Part shown: one piece after another, positions 6,978-9,696 of the stretch | Position numbering within the stretch: the stretch's first letter is position 1 | How the letters are laid out: the number at the start of each line of letters is the position of its first letter | NCBI GenBank assembly: GCA_013813345.1 | Contig: JACCRW010000053.1 | Location: forward strand, 1 to 9,696 | Reading direction: 5' to 3' | From: Actinomycetota bacterium | GTDB lineage: Bacteria; Actinomycetota; Thermoleophilia; Gaiellales; Gaiellaceae | Length of the DNA: 9,696 bases | Made by a program: the position numbers and the translations under genes | The notes under the pieces: generated by a model | The model's database searches: none | What the model saw: only the letters and a program-made list of their open reading frames with translations | What the model was told of the DNA's origin: nothing

Positions 6978-7687
6978 CGGCGACGGCCGCCTGGCCCGCC
7001 GGCTTTGCGATCCACGAGCGCGAGGTCACTCCCGACCCGAGGCTCGTCGAGTCTCTCCGTGGTGTCCCCACGACGGTCGTGAGCGACTGCCTCGGTCGCT
7101 GCGTCGGAGCCGTCGGGCTGGAGCCGTTCCACGGCGACGCCTCGCTCGCGCTCTGCGGCGTCGCGCTGACCGTGCGCGTGCGCCCAGGCGACAACCTGAT
7201 GATCCACAAGGCGCTGACGCTCGCCCGGCCGGGTGACGTGCTCGTCGTCGACGGCTCCGGCGAGATCTCGCATGCGCTCGTCGGCGGCCTGATGCGCCTG
7301 GCCGCGCTCGCCCGCGGCGTCGCGGGCTTCGTGATCGACGGCGCGATCCGAGACGTCGTCGAGTGGGGCGAGGGAGAGATCCCTGTCTTCGCCCGCGGCC
7401 ATTCCCATCGCGGCCCGAGCAAGGACGGTCCGGGCGAGATCAACGTCCCGATCGCATGCGCCGGACTCGCCGTCACACCGGGCGACCTCGTGCTCGGCGA
7501 CGCGGACGGCGTCGTCGCCGTCTCCCCCGAGCGCCTCTCGCAGCTGCTCGAGGACGTGCGCGCCAAGCAGGCGCTCGAGGAGCAGCAGCAGCGGCACCAT
7601 CTCGCATCGCGGGCCGACCCTTCGCTGCTCGCGCGGGACGACGAGCGCGCCGACGCGATGCTCCGCGAGGCGGGGTGCCCCGTCTGA
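6974..7687 (+). CDS. RraA-fold aldolase/decarboxylase (HMG/CHA aldolase-like)
   Basis: The 237-residue protein belongs to the RraA/DlpA family, whose enzymatic members are divalent-metal class II aldolases. These cleave 4-hydroxy-4-methyl- or 4-carboxy-4-hydroxy-2-oxoadipate-type acids to pyruvate or oxaloacetate, often with oxaloacetate decarboxylase activity. Visible signatures are TTVVSDCLGR (33-42), PGDVLVVDGSGE (86-97), ALVGGLM (101-107) and GFVIDGAIRD (118-127), whose R126-D127 match the catalytic/metal-binding Arg-Asp of the Pseudomonas putida enzyme. Length (~237) fits those aldolases rather than the ~160-residue E. coli RNase E inhibitor RraA. The GTG start sits in a GTGA overlap with the ATPase stop; no other start fits the conserved N terminus. 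The in-frame open region upstream (from 6020) is not part of the gene. Substrate unknown; context suggests an organic-acid pathway. Confidence 0.85.
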   Translation: MTATAAWPAGFAIHEREVTPDPRLVESLRGVPTTVVSDCLGRCVGAVGLEPFHGDASLALCGVALTVRVRPGDNLMIHKALTLARPGDVLVVDGSGEISHALVGGLMRLAALARGVAGFVIDGAIRDVVEWGEGEIPVFARGHSHRGPSKDGPGEINVPIACAGLAVTPGDLVLGDADGVVAVSPERLSQLLEDVRAKQALEEQQQRHHLASRADPSLLARDDERADAMLREAGCPV

Positions 7688-8925
7688 TGGCCTCGACCGA
7701 GCAGCCCGCCACGACGGCGCTTGCGGGCCTGCCGCGGCGCAACTACGAGCCGGAGACGCGCGGGCCGCTCGCGGGCGTGCGCATGCTCGACCTGAGCCGG
7801 CTCGTCTCGGGTGCACAGCTGGGGCTCGTGCTCGGCGATCTCGGAGCGGACGTCGTCAAGGTCGAGCGGCCCGGCGCCGGCGACCCGTTCAGGCACACGA
7901 CGGTCGACGGCTACGACGCGTACTGGCGTGCGTACGCGCGCAACAAGCGCAGCATCACCCTCGACTACGCCCGTCCCGAGGGGCGCGAGCTCCTGTTCCG
8001 GCTCGTCGAGACGGCGGACATTCTCGCCGAGAACTTCACGCCGGGCGTGCTCGAGCGCCTCGTCGGCGGCCCGGAGGCGCTGCTCGAGCGCAACCCGAAG
8101 CTCGTGATCGTCCGGATCTCCGGCTGGGGGCAGACGGGGCCGCGCGCGGCACAGCCCGGCTTCGGCACCGTCGCCGAAGCGTTCTCCGGCTTCACGTATC
8201 TGAACGGCGAGCCGGGAGGGCGGCCCGTGCAGGCCCCGATGTCCCTCGCCGACACGGTTGCAGGCACATACGCCGCTTCGGCCGCGTTGGCCGCGTTGTG
8301 GGAGGCGCGCGTAAACGGCGGCGCCGGCCAGGTCGTCGACGTCTCGCTCTTCGAGCCGCTCTTCTCGATCATGGGCGCCGACCCGACCGCCTACGCGGCG
8401 CGGGGCCGTCTGCGCGGCCGCGGCGACGGCGCCGGGGTGTCGTCCGTGCGCGGTGCCTTTCAGACCGGCGACGAGCACTGGGTCGCGATCTCGGCCGCCA
8501 CCGACGAGACGGCCGCGCGCTTCTTCACGGCCATCAGCCGCGAAGACCTGCTCGACGACCCGCGGTTCGCGACGCACGAGCTCCGCGTCGCCCATCGGAG
8601 CGAGTTGAACGAGGTGCTCGCCGGCGAGTTCCGGCGCTTCACGCGCGCGGAGATCGTTGAGCTCGCGCGTGAGCACCGGCTCACGATCGGGCCGGTACAC
8701 GACATGGTCGATGCGCTCGCCGACGAGCATTATCGCGAGCGCGAGACGATCGTCGAGATGGAGGATGGCGTCGTGCTCCAGAACGCGGTGCCGCGGCTCT
8801 CCTCGACCCCTGCCGTCATCCGGCGGCCGGCGCCCGGGCTCGGGGAGCACAATGCCGAGGTCTACGGCGAGCTGGGAATCGGCGCCGCCGAGCTCGAACG
8901 GCTCGCCGAGGACGGCGTCGTTTGA
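7687..8925 (+). CDS. CaiB/BaiF family III CoA-transferase
   Basis: A 412-residue cytoplasmic enzyme expected to move CoA from a donor such as succinyl-CoA or acetyl-CoA to a carboxylic acid. The N-terminal Rossmann core has GPLAGVRMLDLSRL (26-39) and LGDLGADVVKVERPGAGD (49-66), the standard opening of the family. Further on are NKRSITLDY (86-94), ENFTPGVLERL (115-125) and SGWGQTGP (145-152). D189 in MSLADTVAGTYAA sits where the catalytic aspartate that forms the acyl anhydride is found in formyl-CoA transferase. Length is normal and the C terminus is intact. The ATG overlaps the preceding stop by one base (TGATG). Family members activate malate, citramalate, itaconate, mesaconate, oxalate, carnitine and others. 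With a CitE-like lyase next door, a malate- or citramalate-type acid is the best guess. Confidence 0.93.
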   Translation: MASTEQPATTALAGLPRRNYEPETRGPLAGVRMLDLSRLVSGAQLGLVLGDLGADVVKVERPGAGDPFRHTTVDGYDAYWRAYARNKRSITLDYARPEGRELLFRLVETADILAENFTPGVLERLVGGPEALLERNPKLVIVRISGWGQTGPRAAQPGFGTVAEAFSGFTYLNGEPGGRPVQAPMSLADTVAGTYAASAALAALWEARVNGGAGQVVDVSLFEPLFSIMGADPTAYAARGRLRGRGDGAGVSSVRGAFQTGDEHWVAISAATDETAARFFTAISREDLLDDPRFATHELRVAHRSELNEVLAGEFRRFTRAEIVELAREHRLTIGPVHDMVDALADEHYRERETIVEMEDGVVLQNAVPRLSSTPAVIRRPAPGLGEHNAEVYGELGIGAAELERLAEDGVV

Positions 8926-9696
8926 GCTCGTACCGGCCACGCTGGCGCTCGCTCCTCTACGTCCCTGTCGTCTCGGAGCGCTTCGTCGCCAAGGCGCACG
9001 AGCGCGGCGCCGACGCGATCATCCTCGAGCTCGAGGACGGCGTCGCCCCCTCGGAGAAGGAGCGCGCCCGGGGGCTCGTCGCCGAGGCCGCCGGCCGCGT
9101 CGGCCAGGCGGGGGCCGATGTCCTCGTCCGGGTCAACCGGCCCTGGCGCCTCGCAGTTCGCGATCTGGAGGCGTCGATCGGCCCCGAGGTGCGCGGCCTC
9201 GTCCTGCCGAAGGTCGACTCTGCCGAGCACGTGCTGGCGCTCGCCGAGATCGCCGGGAGCGTGGAGGAGGAGCGCGGTCTCGAGCCGGGCCACACGGTCT
9301 TCTTCGCGCGCATCGAGGGTCCGAGAGGCGTTCTGAACGCCGCCGGAATCTGCGCCGCGCACGACCGGGTCGTCGCCGTCGGACTGGGCTCGAGCGACTA
9401 CACGATCACCACGGGGATGGAGGCGGGCGGCCAGGGGAACGCAATCGCCAGCTTCCTCGTCGTCAATGCGGCCCGGGCGGCGGGGATCGTGCCGCTCGGC
9501 CTGACGGGGGCGATCGTCGGCTTCAGCGATCTCGACGCCTTCCGCCGCTCCGCGCAGGAGTCGCGCGCGCTCGGGCTCCGTGGCGCGCCGTGCGTCCACC
9601 CGAGCCAGGTGCCGATCCTGAACGAGGTCTTCAGCCGGACCGCCGAGGAGCTCGAGCGCGCCCGGCGCGTTGTCGAAGAGTACGAGCAGGCCCTCG
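8922..9696 (+). CDS. CitE/HpcH-type CoA-ester lyase, 3' end cut by window
   Basis: Open to the window end: 258 residues visible of a family usually about 270-320 long, so only the tail is missing. The family (CitE, malyl-CoA, citramalyl-CoA and methylmalyl-CoA lyases) splits 3-hydroxyacyl-CoA esters into acyl-CoA plus a 2-oxoacid using Mg2+ in a TIM barrel. Visible motifs are RSLLYVPV (9-16), ILELEDGVAPSEK (34-46), LVRVNRP (68-74), LVLPKVDS (93-100), ARIEGPRG (129-136, metal ligand E132), GLGSSDYT (154-161, metal ligand D159) and GAPCVHPSQV (221-230). The usual LDLEDAV is LELEDGV here, a conservative change. The TTG start overlaps the CoA-transferase stop (TTGA), with GAGGA 9 nt upstream. No ATG or GTG occurs near the conserved N terminus, so TTG is the only sensible start. 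Confidence 0.88.
   Translation, partial: MSSYRPRWRSLLYVPVVSERFVAKAHERGADAIILELEDGVAPSEKERARGLVAEAAGRVGQAGADVLVRVNRPWRLAVRDLEASIGPEVRGLVLPKVDSAEHVLALAEIAGSVEEERGLEPGHTVFFARIEGPRGVLNAAGICAAHDRVVAVGLGSSDYTITTGMEAGGQGNAIASFLVVNAARAAGIVPLGLTGAIVGFSDLDAFRRSAQESRALGLRGAPCVHPSQVPILNEVFSRTAEELERARRVVEEYEQAL

Noticed and set aside
6974..7687. Annotation as regulator of RNase E activity (RraA)
   Set aside because: The product is much longer than E. coli RraA, keeps the aldolase Arg-Asp pair and sits in a catabolic operon, so an enzyme is more likely.
6934..8940. 668-codon minus-strand frame opposite the aldolase and CoA-transferase
   Set aside because: Both opposing plus-strand genes have full conserved motifs; this frame shows only biased composition.
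1..9696. CRISPR array, insertion sequence or toxin-antitoxin/defence genes
   Set aside because: No regularly spaced repeats, transposase motifs or small overlapping toxin-antitoxin pair are visible on either strand.

Overview
The window comes from a GC-rich bacterium with strong G/C preference at third codon positions, frequent GTG/TTG starts and a DcuS/DcuR-type two-component pair of the kind common in Actinobacteria. I infer an actinobacterium, possibly of the Thermoleophilia (Gaiella/Solirubrobacter) type. That lineage call is a guess from gene style; no rRNA or marker gene is present.

Layout. Positions 1-139 hold no recognisable gene. A complete tRNA-Thr(CGT) lies at 140-212. Positions 213-564 are a gene-poor stretch with small hairpins and a faint, doubtful trace of a CHRD-like protein. 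On the minus strand, 2867 down to 565, is a sensor kinase/response regulator pair of the CitA/DcuS-CitB/DcuR family, overlapping by 4 nt. A 181-nt divergent control region (2868-3048) separates it from a plus-strand operon that starts at 3049 and runs off the right edge. The operon encodes a secreted family 1 solute-binding protein, a fused double-domain ABC permease, an ABC ATPase, an RraA-fold aldolase/decarboxylase, a family III (CaiB/BaiF) CoA-transferase and a CitE/malyl-CoA-lyase-like protein, the last cut by the window end. From the permease onward every junction overlaps (8, 4, 1 and 4 nt), so this is one translationally coupled unit.

How it may work (inference). The kinase senses an external di- or tricarboxylate; its extracellular domain has the R-x-x-H signature of the DcuS/CitA pocket. 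The regulator switches on the divergent operon. The ABC transporter resembles 'Fe3+' importers but lacks the paired-tyrosine iron site where it would be expected, so it more likely imports an organic acid. Inside the cell the CoA-transferase makes a CoA thioester (malyl-, citramalyl- or similar), the CitE-like lyase splits it into acetyl-CoA (or propionyl-CoA) plus a 2-oxoacid, and the RraA-like enzyme cleaves or decarboxylates a related 2-oxo-hydroxy acid. The combination looks like an uncharacterised organic-acid uptake and catabolism locus. Its exact substrate cannot be read from the sequence.
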